Under the pieces are notes generated by a model. The model was not told where the DNA came from. It ran no database searches and saw only the letters and a program-made list of their open reading frames with translations. 64,000 nucleotides of DNA from Adiantum capillus-veneris (lineage: Eukaryota > Streptophyta > Polypodiopsida > Polypodiales > Pteridaceae): positions 34,203,969-34,267,968 of the forward strand of contig CM043942.1 in NCBI GenBank assembly GCA_014529385.2, in the 5' to 3' direction. Below are positions 23,937 through 35,751 of this stretch, in pieces. Both the position numbers and the translations under genes were made by a program. Numbering within the stretch: position 1 is the stretch's first letter; each line of letters opens with the position of its first letter.

Positions 23937-24550
23937 CACTCTCATTATTCTTACAAGATATGCTTGTTTCCACATGATAACTAGCACAAAAAGCATGACA
24001 AGTTAACATGCTTATACCCAATTACTAGTAATGTCTCCACATCCTTTGTGTCCTCCACTTTATCCTCTGCAATCACAATGAGGTTTAGGGGAAAAAAACC
24101 TAAATCTGCTCGAACAAAAATGAAACACTACATATATGCACTTCATTACCTTCCTGGTTGTCGGTTGAGACCTTGCTAGAGTCATGTCCAATGGTTTCCT
24201 TGCCATGGTTTTCAATCACAAAGGGTTCAACCTCAGGATCCTCCACTCTCATTATTCTTACAAGATATGCTTGTTGCCACATGATAACTAGCACAAAAAG
24301 CATGACAAGTTAACATGCTTATACCCAATTACTAGTAATGTCTCCACATCCTTTGCGTCCTCCACTTTATCCTCTGCAATCACAATAAGGTTTAAGGGAA
24401 AAAAACCTAAATCTGCTCGAACAAAAATGAAACACTACATATATGCACTTCATTACCTTCCTAGTTGTCGGTTGAGACCTTGCTAGAGTCATGTCCAATG
24501 GTTTCCTTGCCATGGTTTTCAATCACAAAGGGTTCAACCTCAGGATCCTC
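23937..24550. repeat. 307-bp tandem duplication upstream of M1 / in M2
   Basis: A 307-base segment occurs twice (about 23937-24243 and 24244-24550). It contains the acidic M2 exon end (VEDPEVEPFVIENHGKE) and the 37-bp element. I count five differences: four C/T-type transitions and one T/G. One transition turns CAG in the first copy (24154-24156) into TAG in the second (24461-24463). Confidence 0.9.
23987..24023 (-). repeat. 37-bp element, copies b and c
   Basis: Exact reverse complement of 13706-13742; a further copy at 24294-24330 arises from the 307-bp tandem duplication. See the entry at 13706. Confidence 0.85.
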
Positions 24551-27180
24551 CACTCTATCCCCACTTTTTACAACAGCTTTTCCACGTTGAAAACCCTCAG
24601 ATAGCTCTATGTTGTTCTCGTCAAGTTCAGACAGTTCTATATTGTTCTCGTCAAGCTCAAGCAGACAATAAGTTTTGGCAGCATTGGTTTTTGTGAAGAA
24701 AAAAATCATGTTAAGGGACTTATCTCATGACAAGTGGATTGAAGCTGAGTATAGTGAACTTACCCTCCGGCTCTGTGTACTTAATTCCGAGTGCCAAGAA
24801 CTTGGCAATTTTTGGAATATTTTTAGTGCACAATGGATGAGTGCACTTTGCCATCGTGCCGCATAGAATTGCAAAGAAAAATGGGTGATATTTGTGTTGA
24901 CACTCCAACGAGAAGAATCCTGCCATGTGAATAGTTGAGAGGGGTTCCCACATGCAACACAGTCACCCCCAATACACACAAACGGTTTCAAAACAGAAGC
25001 TTTGGTCAGTGGTGAAGGGACAATGATGCCTCTACCCTTTTCCTGGATATATTTGATGGTTGTATCCATAAATGCTCTTTGAGATGTCAAGGCTTCTAAT
25101 TCAAACTCCAAAGACATATTCCTTTCTTGCCAACCATAGCATAAACAATAGCGGAGAGTAAGATCATTTCATGCTTGAATGGACTTAAGTGCACAAGCTT
25201 GAATGCTTCTATTCAACTTCTTCTAAAGAACTCAAAGCAAATGAAAAAATGCTTGAAAAATCTTATCAATACGCTTTCTAGTCATTTCTTAGTGCTTTCT
25301 AACAACTTGTTTAGCACTTTTTACCACTTTCTAAGCACCTAGCTACCACTTTCAAAGCACCTGGTTACCACTTCTTGGTACCAAAAAGCATTTTAAATCA
25401 CTTCCTCGCCACTTATTGATCAATAGTAGTCACTTCAAAGCACTTTTGTTAGAGCACTTTCAAAGAACTTGGTTACCACTTTCATAGTAAAAAATCATTT
25501 CAAATCACTTTCTGAGCACCTATTGATCAACAGTAAGCACTCCAAATCACTTTCTTACCACTTTTACTCCTTGTGAGCAGTTAAAGTGCTTTAGATTGCA
25601 GATTGGTTACTTGGAAGCACTTTGAAGTACTTTCTAAGGACTATTTAGTATTGTGGAGCACTTTCTAACCACCTGGCTACCACTTTCTTTGCACCATAAA
25701 GAAAAACTTACCACTTGGTCAAAACTTCATAACCACCTAGAAAGCAGTATAGAGCTATATCAAAGAACTTCAAAGTACTTTGAAGGAAACTTTCACCACT
25801 TTGAAACACTTTCTTACCACCTATCAAGCATGTTCAAGCATATTGTAGGCACCATTGAGCACTTCAAAGAACTTTTAGATGCTTTTAAGGCATTTATTAG
25901 CACTTTCTAGGCACTTGTGAGCACTATGAAGCCTTTTCTAACCACTTGGTCATCAATTCCTACTTCAAGTAAGCAGTTTAGACCTATCTCAAAGCACTTC
26001 ATAACATGAAGCATATCTAGTCTTAACTCCAACCACTTGGTCAACACATTCTCCTTATCTATTGAGCAATTTGAATTTATCACAAAGCACTTCTAGGATT
26101 TTTTAGCAGCAAGCTCACCTGCAAGGAGTCCAAATCTTCTTTAAGCCGCCGTGAATCAGTATTGACACCTGCCTTGGATAGCATCTTGATGATAGCTGTG
26201 ACCTCTACCTCTTTGCAGTCTACCTCTCGTGAATTAGAATCAGTGAGGTCTTGAGCACCTCCAACTCCTTGTTTAGTTGGTCCAATTCCCTGTAGAAGTC
26301 ATTGAAAGTAGAAAAATTACCTTCATTTCTAAGCCACACGTCCCTCTTTTCCTACAGCTGCACTTTCACCTTGCCCAACAGCCTTTTTTGCTCATTCTCC
26401 TGGCCACTAAGTCCCTCCACCATGCTAAGCACCAATTGAATATACATTGGTGTCTCTACTGCTTGAAATGGATGCAGCTTGCTAGCCGACATTGTCAATA
26501 TTTTTGACAAGGCACCGTCATAGATACATGCTTCTATCTGAATGACACCTGTCAAGCCATAATCGGTGTGAAACTTGTTGATCTTCCGCTCCAAACCATC
26601 TTTTTGCATCTTGCAGTTTTCAAGGACAATGCCACCAAACCTTGCCCATGCAATCCAATGTCAAGTCGGATCACTCGCTACTGTTGGACACCTCCCATAC
26701 ATGGAACCTTGTGCAAATTTTGCTAGCATCTCACCATTGGATGGGGTTGCTTGATATACCTTCTGGTACAACAGCCGGCACTCGTCAACGAACGCATCCC
26801 TCACATGGTTGAGAAATAGCTTTGTGCTTTTCTTGTGCAGACACTTGAAGACACTCAGCCACTCCTCGTCATCAGGGAAATCTTTATCTGTGAGCTCTTT
26901 AGGCAGCTTCCCCTCTAGGCTAAGCCCGTACTCCTCATGCAGTTCCTCGGCCGAGAAGCAAAATCTTGATAACCGCGGGTACTCCATTGCTGCAAGCACC
27001 AAAAAACAAAGCTTGTTGAAATCCCAGCTCTGTAAACATTGAAGCAATGGAAAAAAACAATGCAAAACGTACACATGCATACCTTTTGATGACTTTGTTG
27101 ATAGCTTCGAGTTGGATGCAATGCATTCTAGAGTGTCAAGAAGAGCCTTTACCTCCACTTTTGATGGACGGCTTCACATC
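24100..27180 (-). pseudogene. M2, paralogue of M1, broken
   Basis: Pieces of the M1 plan appear in the same order. An N-terminal exon (27160-27083, donor AAAAG|GTATGC) joins in phase to an exon from 26989 (acceptor CTTGCAG) with DDEEWLSVFK and LLYQKVYQATPS, matching VEWFSVFRE and LHYKVYQKPP of M1. Helical coiled-coil stretches follow to a donor CTTGCAG|GTGAGC at 26118. After a repeat-filled intron a zinc-motif exon (25117-24764) has CVACGNP and CQHKYHPFF, matching the RING-like motif of M1, and a donor GAGG|GTAAGT. An acidic exon with ELDENNIELS twice in tandem follows (24680-24460). Defects: TGA at 26661, TAG at 26352, a frameshift near 26220-26235, one in the zinc exon near 24945, and TAG at 24461. 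The upstream start was not found. I do not know the family beyond the RING-like resemblance. Confidence 0.45.
25190..26100. repeat. CACTT-word repeat region in M2 intron
   Basis: About 900 bases rich in AGCACTTTCTAACCACTT, CTACCACTTTCAAAGCACC and similar words, less regular than the other arrays but clearly built from CACTT/AAGTG. The vocabulary is that of the T1/P1 arrays, not the GCTAA words of the T2/P2/M1 unit. It fills the intron between the M2 donor at 26118 and the zinc-motif exon. Confidence 0.8.
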
Positions 27181-30109
27181 GTGAGCTCATTCATTGGAGG
27201 GGTTTAATCTTGAAGTTTAGGTTCATAAATTGTGCCCTTCCCGGTCTTGTGCCTTGGCAAACCACATGCAAGTGATTTCATCTTGTAGCCTACAACTTGA
27301 TTGTATAGTAAAGAGGATGAGCTTATGAGCACACAGAGAAAGACTAATGCCTACAGCTCCAAGTGCTACAATATGATGCACGCAAAGCTTGACTTCGGTA
27401 AAGCAGACAAGCAAAACGGGACATGCAAACTATTTATGAGCACGACTAGCAACTTTTGTTTGCGAAAAGGATGCATGTCTTATGAGCACAAGGAGAAAGA
27501 ATAATGCATGCATACCTATAGCTCCAAGTGCTACAGTATTCATGATGCATGTAAAGCTTCACTTCAAAAGCAACAAAAAAACGGCACATGCAGACATGGA
27601 AACTTCAACAGTTCAAAATTGCAGTAGGTTAACCTTCTCAATCTGCCAGAGTAGAGGCGAGAGTGATGAGATATCTACAAACCTCAGCAATAGGGTTTAC
27701 CTTCTCAATCCGGCAGAACAGAGACGAGAGTAAATGAGACAAGAGTTTGTGTCGAAGCTCATGGAGATCACCTAGCACGTGGGAAAAAGTTGACGTCGAC
27801 ATCGTCCATTGACAAGTCACATCACGTATACCTTGAAATGATGACTGAGACACCCCTCCCTACAATCAATGGCCCCTTCCAAGTACTAAGGCCATTAACA
27901 TTTTAAAATTCCCCTTTTCCTTTTTGAATTTATCACAAATTCCTTTCCAAAGTAGTCTCTTGGTGGTACCCCAAAAAATGAAATAGTGGTACCACCAATA
28001 CATGCTTAGACCCGATGTAACAAGTACCAACTTGTATATGTCAAAGCATGTGGCTACAATTTGAACGCACCATTTGTTACAAGAACCTTTCTACATAAGA
28101 AAATTGCAATAGTGGTCATGTGCAATACCCATGGTGGCATGTTTGTAATAGATGAGCCTCTTGCTTCATGTTTTATGACTATCACCACTCTTTGTCCCAT
28201 TACTATTTCACTTTTTAAGAGCTAAAAATAAACTTGATATCAATCTCACTGTGGGAACTGAGTTTGAGTAAAGGAAAGAAACAACCTTGTAGGTTGGGTT
28301 CCACACTTTAGGATAAATCAACCGATCAACTCGTAGTTACCTAAACTAACGTTGGCATTCATTGCCCAGGCCATGCAGACTATCTATGTAGTTGTTTATT
28401 GACCTAGATTAACTAGAAATCCAACTCTAAATGGTGCATACAGAATAGCCATTCACACATTTCTAAATGGCGAGAGCCTTGAAATTAATTCATGGAGTTT
28501 CTAGTATCAAGCAAGCTCAAAGAATAAGCAAGGACGTAGCAATGTTACGACCCTTATTTCAAAAGATGCCAATTATCAAGTGAAACAAATAAAAAAGTTT
28601 AGAAGACTTGCAAATCACCAATTTTGGGGCCTTTTTGACGTCTTCGTGATAAAATGACTTTAACAATGATACTTTAGGCTCTTGTCTCTTGTAGAGGTAC
28701 TTTAGTATATATAATTTATTTACATATTTATTTATATAATATGTGGTAATTAAGCAACATAAATTTATATCATATTTAATGAATATTACGGCTTGCGTTT
28801 ACTTTTACTATTACAAGCCCTCCACCTAAACTAGGTATTCATTTTTATGTTTTTTTTTTTAAAGATCCTTAGTTTCCTTGCTTAATGACTCATTATTTGT
28901 CTCGATCGTTGAATGCAAGAAACTCCTTGCTAGTCTACCACATTTTCTTCATGAACTCATAGTCTTGAATTTTGTTTTTATGAAATCAGCAGCCATCATC
29001 TCTGAAACCAAAAGAGAGTCCAAGTTTAATAGAAAAAACTGACACTAGATTTTAAAATTGAAAACCGCTTCAAATTGAACATCCTGCATGTGAGATGCTC
29101 AGTGAAAGGCTTCCAAAAATAGAGTTGAGGATTCAGACCATGAGTTAAAAGAATAAGAAGGCAAGCACTTGCCTAAAAGAGAATACCAAGGGTACTTAAG
29201 AAAAGAATTCACTAGCTCCTTTGACTTTAGCAAAACCGTGAGTTTGCAACCGATAGAGCAAAAGAATGGAAGGACTATCTTGCCAAGCCTCGGTGAAGAG
29301 CTAAGTAAACTAAGCACTAGAAATAAAGAAGAAAGGGATTTTTTTTTTTTGCAAAACTCATAAAATTGAACATAAAATTACAAAACAACCTCAAGCTCAA
29401 CCCGAGCCTTGAGCTGTTGAAGATTACCAACTGGATGTCTACTGCCTCTCACTGAGGCTAATCATAACACCATCCATTACCACATAAATCATCGGGTACA
29501 TGAAAAACTAGGACTGAGTGTTAAGGTAACATTATATAGTAAATTTTCCAGCTCCACATGGTATTCTGGAAAAGAACACAAACAATCTAGCCGGGGATGA
29601 ATAAGGAACTTCAAAAGCATAGCATGAGGTCCTTTAGTGTATGCATGTTATACCTAGCACTTTGCCCTTAGGAAATGGAAATAGCAACATTATAGCTAGG
29701 TTACCTAAACAAGTGAATCTCTTGGACTTTTAACCATAATAACAGAATGCAATCATTGTTATTTATTCATATGGGAAAATGCTTATCTTTAATTGTCCTC
29801 TTGGGTTTTCTTTTCCCCACACTTTTCTTGCATCTTGGCATTGGCCCACTCGGGCTTTGCCCTTGAAAACCTTTTTTACACTTACTAAGATGGTGCTTTA
29901 CAACTTATCATTATGTGGGCTAGCTTTGTCCAACCATTCAAACAATGAACCTAATGTCGTAAAAAGGGGGGCATATTGCTGTGAGTAACCTAAGGATGCA
30001 AAACAAAAGGTGCTATCAAAGCAAAGTAAGAGTTATCAATGTGAAACCTGTTAATATTTTCTTTCTTTCTAAGGGAAAGAGATGTAATCATAATCCATTA
30101 TATATTCCG
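27181..30109. other. No recognisable gene; a short imperfect duplication
   Basis: 27300-27450 and 27478-27620 share words such as AGCTCCAAGTGCTACA, GATGCA and AAGCTT, and 27640-27670 and 27700-27730 share CTTCTCAATC and CGAGAGT, so this edge of M2 is locally duplicated. From 27.9 to 30.1 kb the sequence is AT-rich, without long frames, repeats or LTR edges that I can support. Confidence 0.5.
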
Positions 30110-30974
30110 TGTAACATTTAATGGTCTAGTAACTTGTGTGTAGCAGAAAATAACATAGACATAGTGAGAATTTCATTAGGAATAGATTCCTAAGGAGCAT
30201 AGCAAGAGTGCTTGATGGAGAGAGCAACAAAAGAATAACACCTAGTAAGATAGGCTTTGTATTATAGGTTTTCCCCATCAAGGGAGACATTTTACAATAC
30301 AATACTTTGTGTTCCTTCAATAACTTGCTGGTGCAATGAAGATGGGAGCTTCAAGCACCAAGCTCACACTTGAAACACAACATCAATTCCCTCACGGTCT
30401 CAGGCCCAAGACCTCACACACCTTTGAAGATGGTGAGAGCTAGCGGGGTATGACAGTAGATCGAGAGGAAGAAGAAGTATTCTTACGAGAAAGAAGTATG
30501 TCTCCTCACATAGTCACTCTTAATAGCTTAGCATAGCTTAGTAATTAGCATGGTAGAGGAGATGATCATCCATTGAAGCTTGGCTCTTGGTTGGATTTGC
30601 ATCACGAAGCAGAAGTGATAGCCTTGGGACATGTGTCCCCCTTTTCCCTTTTGTGAGAGCTTTAGATATTTAAATAATGCAACTAAACTCTCATTGGACC
30701 TCTTAGTCTTCTGGCCAATAGGAATCACGCAAGCCATTGGCCTACTGAATGCTCATTGGACCCCTTGGGATATTGTTCAATAGTCTTCTAGAGAGCTTAA
30801 TTTCTATTGGCTCTTTTATCAAGTGTTTTTAAATGAATTAAAATAAATTTACTCTAGCCTAATTATCATTGGTCCACCTCTATGTCCATCCAATAGGATT
30901 TGAATGCACCTTGGGGGCAACTGGGCTAGGGAGCTGACATGTGTCCACTATGCCCTTTGTGTAAAGGGGGCTTG

Positions 30975-31027
<53 letters not shown>

Positions 31028-31401
31028 CTCTCTCATCCCCTACATAAAAGTCTCGCCCCCTCAAGGATAGGGATGTTGGAAGACTTTTGAGGCTTCCCAC
31101 AAGCACCCAATTTACCCTAAGCTTGACCATTGGACATACCCTTTGAATTTTGGAACCTTAGCATTTTGGAAGTCTTAATGGGCTGAACCTTAGGGTCTTT
31201 GAAGCCCATTCATTCACATTGCTCTTTTGCAAATGCCCCCCCCTTTGGATCCCTATTTTCCCTCCTTTGGATCTCTATTGTGACCGATTTGCCAGCCTAA
31301 CCAATATTCTAGCTTTTTCTCACCTGGTACTTGTCCATATTAAATGATCAGTTTAACATGACAAAATCATTTAGGAGAATTAGATATTAGTTATTATGAC
31401 A
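30110..31401 (-). mobile_element. G1 3' LTR (Ty3/gypsy)
   Basis: In element (minus) orientation it starts TGTCATAATAACTAATATC at 31401 next to a purine tract and ends ...CATTAAATGTTACA at 30110, 1292 bp. It is the same family as the G2 LTRs (TGTCATAAAATCTAATATC start, ...CCATTACA end) but clearly diverged. A (GT)n run at 30977-31025 lies inside. The flank left of it is TTCCG; the matching target duplication was not found because the 5' LTR of G1 is missing. Confidence 0.7.
30977..31025. repeat. (GT)n microsatellite in G1 LTR
   Basis: About 49 bases of GT. The G3 LTR carries a GT run at the equivalent place (48267-48290) of about 24 bases, so the repeat belongs to the LTR and varies in length. 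Confidence 0.95.
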
Positions 31402-31420
31402 TTACCTCTCTGTTGAAATC
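31402..31420 (-). other. Polypurine tract of G1
   Basis: Read on the minus strand, GATTTCAACAGAGAGGTAA directly precedes the 3' LTR start. G2 has TTTCAAGAGAGAGGTAA at the same place. This is the plus-strand primer site expected beside a 3' LTR. Confidence 0.6.
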
Positions 31421-31791
31421 ATAGTCGTCCTTTACTATGGGGTAGAGAAGATAAAGCCCAATCATTAGTCCTTTTTCTAGTGGGTAGAGGATCCCTATCT
31501 TATCCTATGACATTGTTCCAGAATGGATGACTAATCCATTTGGCACTTGAGAGCCTAAGCTATCGCAAGCATGTCTGCATTAGTCCTATCAATCTTCCAT
31601 AGTAGAGTGACAAGCTGTATTTGGTGTTTGGAAGACGTAGTCTCCACAAACTTGATCGTAAGCATGCATACTTCTTAACATTTGTGCACAATAAACAAAA
31701 AGAGAGTCTTATAAGACAAAAAATTTGTTCATTTTAAACATTTTTACATTTTCTTACTCTAGAGAAGCATTGACAAGGTTTAGGTTACCCT

Positions 31792-34700
31792 TTAATTGTA
31801 TGCCTTGCATCCATCTAGCATCTTCAAAAGGATAGTTCTTAAACTTAATAAGATACTGTCGAGAATAATCTTACCGCCTCTCACTACCTTGTCTTCATGT
31901 CGGAGAATGGACTCGGGCTGCAACACCTCTTCTTGGTCCTCGATCTCCGGTGGGTCTTCAACAATTGGTTCTTGAGGTGGCTCTCCTTTGTAAGGCTTTA
32001 GTAGGCTCACATGGAAAGCATTGTGTATGAGCCAATGACTGGGCAACTTAAGGTGATAGGCCATCTCATTGATTGGTCTAAGAATGTGGAAGGGACCATA
32101 GTACGCTAACTTAGCATAGTACTTTTGGTGTCCCGTAGGATTCTTGCCCATCGTATGCCTTAATTGAGCCTTGGGAAATTTAAGAAAGACCCAATCATTT
32201 TATTTAAAGGCTTGGACTCTTTTGTGCTTATCAGAAACAACCTTTTGCCTTTGTTGTGTGATAGAGATAACATCTTTAATCTTTTGGAAAGATTCTTGTA
32301 GGTCACGGTTATACTCATCTACAGCGAAGATCTTCCCATGTACCTTAAGTAGGAGGGGACGGTTGGATCTTCCCTCAATTACATCAAAAGGTGCTTTTCC
32401 GGTGGAGGTACATATAGTGTTATTGTAGGTATACTCCACTAACGATATGTAATTCTCCCATTGGGACCATTGATCTACTTCCGTTATGTAGGGCTTCAGT
32501 AGATCAAGAATTGTTAGGTCATCTATTTCAATATGGCCATCCGTTTGAGGGTGATAGGCCGAAGAGAAGTTTAGCCTTGTTCCTAAATTCTCAAAGAGAC
32601 CCTTCCAGAAATTACTGGTCATTCTAGGATCTCTATTCAACACTATGGACATTGGCAAGCCATGGTACTTGGAAATTTGTGATATGAAGAGGGTTGAAAT
32701 TTGATGGGCTTTGATAGTCTTTTTGACAGGTATAAAATGAGCTTGTTTGTTGAACCCGTCTACTATTGTCCATATTTCTATATTCCCATGGATAGACTTA
32801 GGCAATCCAAAGATAAAATCCGTGGAATGCTCTGCCATGGTGAATTAGGGATTGGCAAAGGTTGAAGAAAATCAGGTTTCTTCCCTCTATCAGACCTCAT
32901 CTTTTGGCATACCACACATTTAGAAACATACTCTTGTATGCTTGATTTCATGGTAGGACAATAGAAATATGTTTCTATCCCTTTTAGGTTAGATTGAATC
33001 CCTCTATGCCCCATATAAGAAGGGGGAGCATGAGATTCATACATTACTTTCTCACATATTGAGTTAGTAACACATAGTCTATTGCCATAGAGAAGATAAT
33101 CATCTTGTAAGGTAAATGGTTCCTCTTTCTTCCCTAGTGCAAGGGCTAAAATCACATCTCTAAAATTGGGATCAATAGCGTACTCATCTATCATAGAAGA
33201 TAGATCATAGTGAGTTGCTATGGAAACCACATTCACTCTTGGCCTTCTTGAGAGTGCATCGGCTACTTGATTATGCTTTACCACCAATGTAATCAATATG
33301 GAAATGAAATTGCAAAAGGAAATTTTCCCACCTCATTTTTTTGTTTGAGATCTTGGTCTACGTCATGAAGTACTTAAGGCTTTGGTGATCCGTCCGCAAA
33401 ATGAAAGGAGTCCCCAATAAATAGTGCTTCCACGAGTCTAAGGCATGCAGAACTATGAGGAGTTCCTTTTCATATATGCCTAGAGCTTGCTCAACTAGAT
33501 CAAGCCTTCGACTTTCATAGGCTATGGTGTGCCCTTCTTGGAGTAAAACATCTCCAAGGCAATCACCACAAGCGTCACATTGGACCTCAAATGGTTTTGA
33601 GAGATTCGGTAGTGTAAGCACATGTTGAGAGATGAGCTTTTTGAAAGCATTGTTCTCCTTGGAAGACCATGTATATCTAATTTTTTTCTTTGTTAGGTCA
33701 TGTAATAGTCCCGTGACTTATGAGAACTTTTTTATGAAGCGCCTATAGTATGTGCACATAGCTATAAAGATTCTTAGTTCATGTAGATTCCTTGGATTAG
33801 GCCATCCTTTTATTACCTCTAGCTTTGATGGATCCATTTGGATGCCATCTTGAAAGATAATGTGACCTAAATTTTGAATCTCTTGTAAGGAAAACTCATT
33901 TTTCTTTCGATTAATATAAAGTTTGTTCTCTTGTAAAACTTGAAATATTACCTGGAGGTGTTGCTTGTGTTCGTCTAGTAAATTAGAGTAGATGATTATA
34001 TCATCAAAGAACACTCTAGTAAAGGTTTGGTGAGGCCTGAATAACTTCTCTGGATCAAACGGCTAAATGTGGTTGGTGCATTGGTCAAGCCAAAAGGCAT
34101 GACAATGTATTCGTAAAGACCAAATGTAGTGCAAAATGTGGTCTTTACAATGTCTTGATCAACTATCCTTATTTGATGGTAGCCACTTTTTAGGTCAATC
34201 CTACTGAAGTAGGTCGACCCTTGTAGCTTATCAAATATGTCTTCTACCCATGGAACGGGAAACCTATTGTTGATAGTGATCCTATTTAGTGATCTATAGT
34301 CGACACACATACGATATGTGCCGTATTTCTTTTGCACTAATAACACGGGTGAACAAAATGGAGATGAGCTAGGCCTAACCATGCCCTTCTCAACTAACTC
34401 ATGCACTTGCCACATAATCTCCTCTTGTTGAGCTTGGGAAACTCTATAAGGATGTTTATTAGGCGGTGAACTTCTTGGAAGAAGTTTAATTGCATGATCA
34501 TCATTGCCTCGTTTAGGAGGTGGTTCACAAGGAATCTAGTCAATAAAAACATCTTGAAATGTCTTAAGAAAATTGGATAACTCTAATTCCTTGTGATTGT
34601 TTATATTTTCTTTTGCTAAAGCATTCGGTTCATTTTGAGAATCTTTAACAAAAATCATGTATATGAAAATAAGGCTCTTTATGGACTTATTGAAATCTTG

Positions 34701-35015
34701 CATATGTACAATGGGTATGGTGTTACCTAGCTCCTTAGCATCTATGTACATATCTTTTTCCCTGAACCTAAAGTAGATTTGCCTTTTAGGGAATTTAACA
34801 TTGGCAGCCATGCAACCATATCATGGTGCCCCTAAGATTACATCCTCGTGCTTGAGAGGAGAGATAAAGAAGTCCTCCTTGTCCACATAGCTTTGGACAT
34901 GGAGCCTCAATTTCCCAATTAAGGGAGTGACTGAGGCTTCTTGCCCCTTGAAAGCACCATCGATGGGTAGGACATCTCCCATCTCATAGGCTTGGATGCC
35001 TAGCTTGGTGGTCAA
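31792..35015 (-). pseudogene. G1 pol: protease end, reverse transcriptase, RNase H, integrase, chromodomain-like tail
   Basis: Domains run right to left. Protease tail about 35015-34540. Reverse transcriptase 34415-33720 with [33 protein letters not shown] and MFFDDIIIYS (FFDD in place of the usual YxDD). RNase H 33621-33240 with QCDACGDCLG, TDHQSLKYF and DALSRRP. Integrase 33200-32200 with a zinc region (CVVCQK), FIFGLPKS and AYHPQTDG. The end 32151-31792 has NAFHVSLLKPY and RHEDKV, the usual lead-in to a chromodomain. In-frame stops include a TAG at 34536 and a TGA at 34812 that replaces the Trp of GAPW kept in G2; frameshifts lie near 34012, 33715, 33357, 33300, 32830 and 32160. It is inactive. 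Confidence 0.85.
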
Positions 35016-35746
35016 CTATGTGGATATGAAATTGTGAGTAGAACCACGGTCAAAGAGAATAAAAGCATCATGTTCTCTTAAATTTCGCCAAGCATGGCAT
35101 AGAGGAGATCCTTTGTGGTGAGATTCCTCTTGTTGGATTTCAACCAAGGTAGCTCTAGGAGGCTCATTTTGTGTATTCTTGTGGGGACAAGCATGATAGG
35201 CATGCCCTTGCTCCTTGCACCTGAAACATTGGTTATCTTTACGATAACACTCAAGCTCTTCAAGAGAGAGTTTATTTTTGCCTTTATAAACTCCCTTCTC
35301 CTTAGCTTTGTTGTTGTTGGTGTTACCTTTAGGAGACTTTTGGACATTTTCCTTCCCCTTGGGTTTGTTATTACGGTCCTTCTTGTCCATGGGCTTAATA
35401 TTTCTCTTAGAACCTTGTTGGATATTGATTAGTGAATCCACCATGGTATGGTGTATGACCGCAGATATGGTGCGTGGCCTTTGGGGGTTGACATACTCTG
35501 CCATATCTTCAATTAAACCCACACAAAATTGTTATTTTTGCTCTTGAAAATCCATCGTTTTGAAGAAGACAGTGGATTTGAGATGTAAGTCCCAAAACCT
35601 GCTACATATTTGTGAATAGATTCGAAGGGAGAGAGCTTCAAGCTTCACCATTTGGTGAGTACTTTGTCTTTGGCATCGGTAGCCAAAACTACTTCATGAT
35701 GGAAGCTCTTAAAGCTTTCCATGTTCATGGAGCCTAACCATTTGCT
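35016..35746 (-). pseudogene. G1 gag (central part with zinc knuckle) and start of protease
   Basis: The frame 35522-35016 has a Lys/Asn-rich linker, a canonical CCHC knuckle CFRCKEQGHAYHAC at about 35225, and the start of a protease ILFDRGSTHNFIS, where active enzymes have DSG or DTG; the S-to-R change would kill it. Upstream (35700-35560) the words KLSPFESIHKYV are gag-like. It ends in TAG at 35016. The element is cut at 35746/35747 by the G2 insertion and its gag continues at 44184. Confidence 0.75.
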
Positions 35747-35751
35747 CGTAG
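35747..35751 (+). repeat. Target-site duplication of G2, left copy (CGTAG)
   Basis: CGTAG precedes the G2 5' LTR here and follows the 3' LTR at 44179-44183, a perfect 5-bp duplication as made by retroviral-type integrases. Confidence 0.9.

Noticed and set aside
26809-27121. Plus- and minus-strand frames overlapping M2 exons
   Set aside because: Shadow frames of the M2 exon, which has the matching paralogue in M1.
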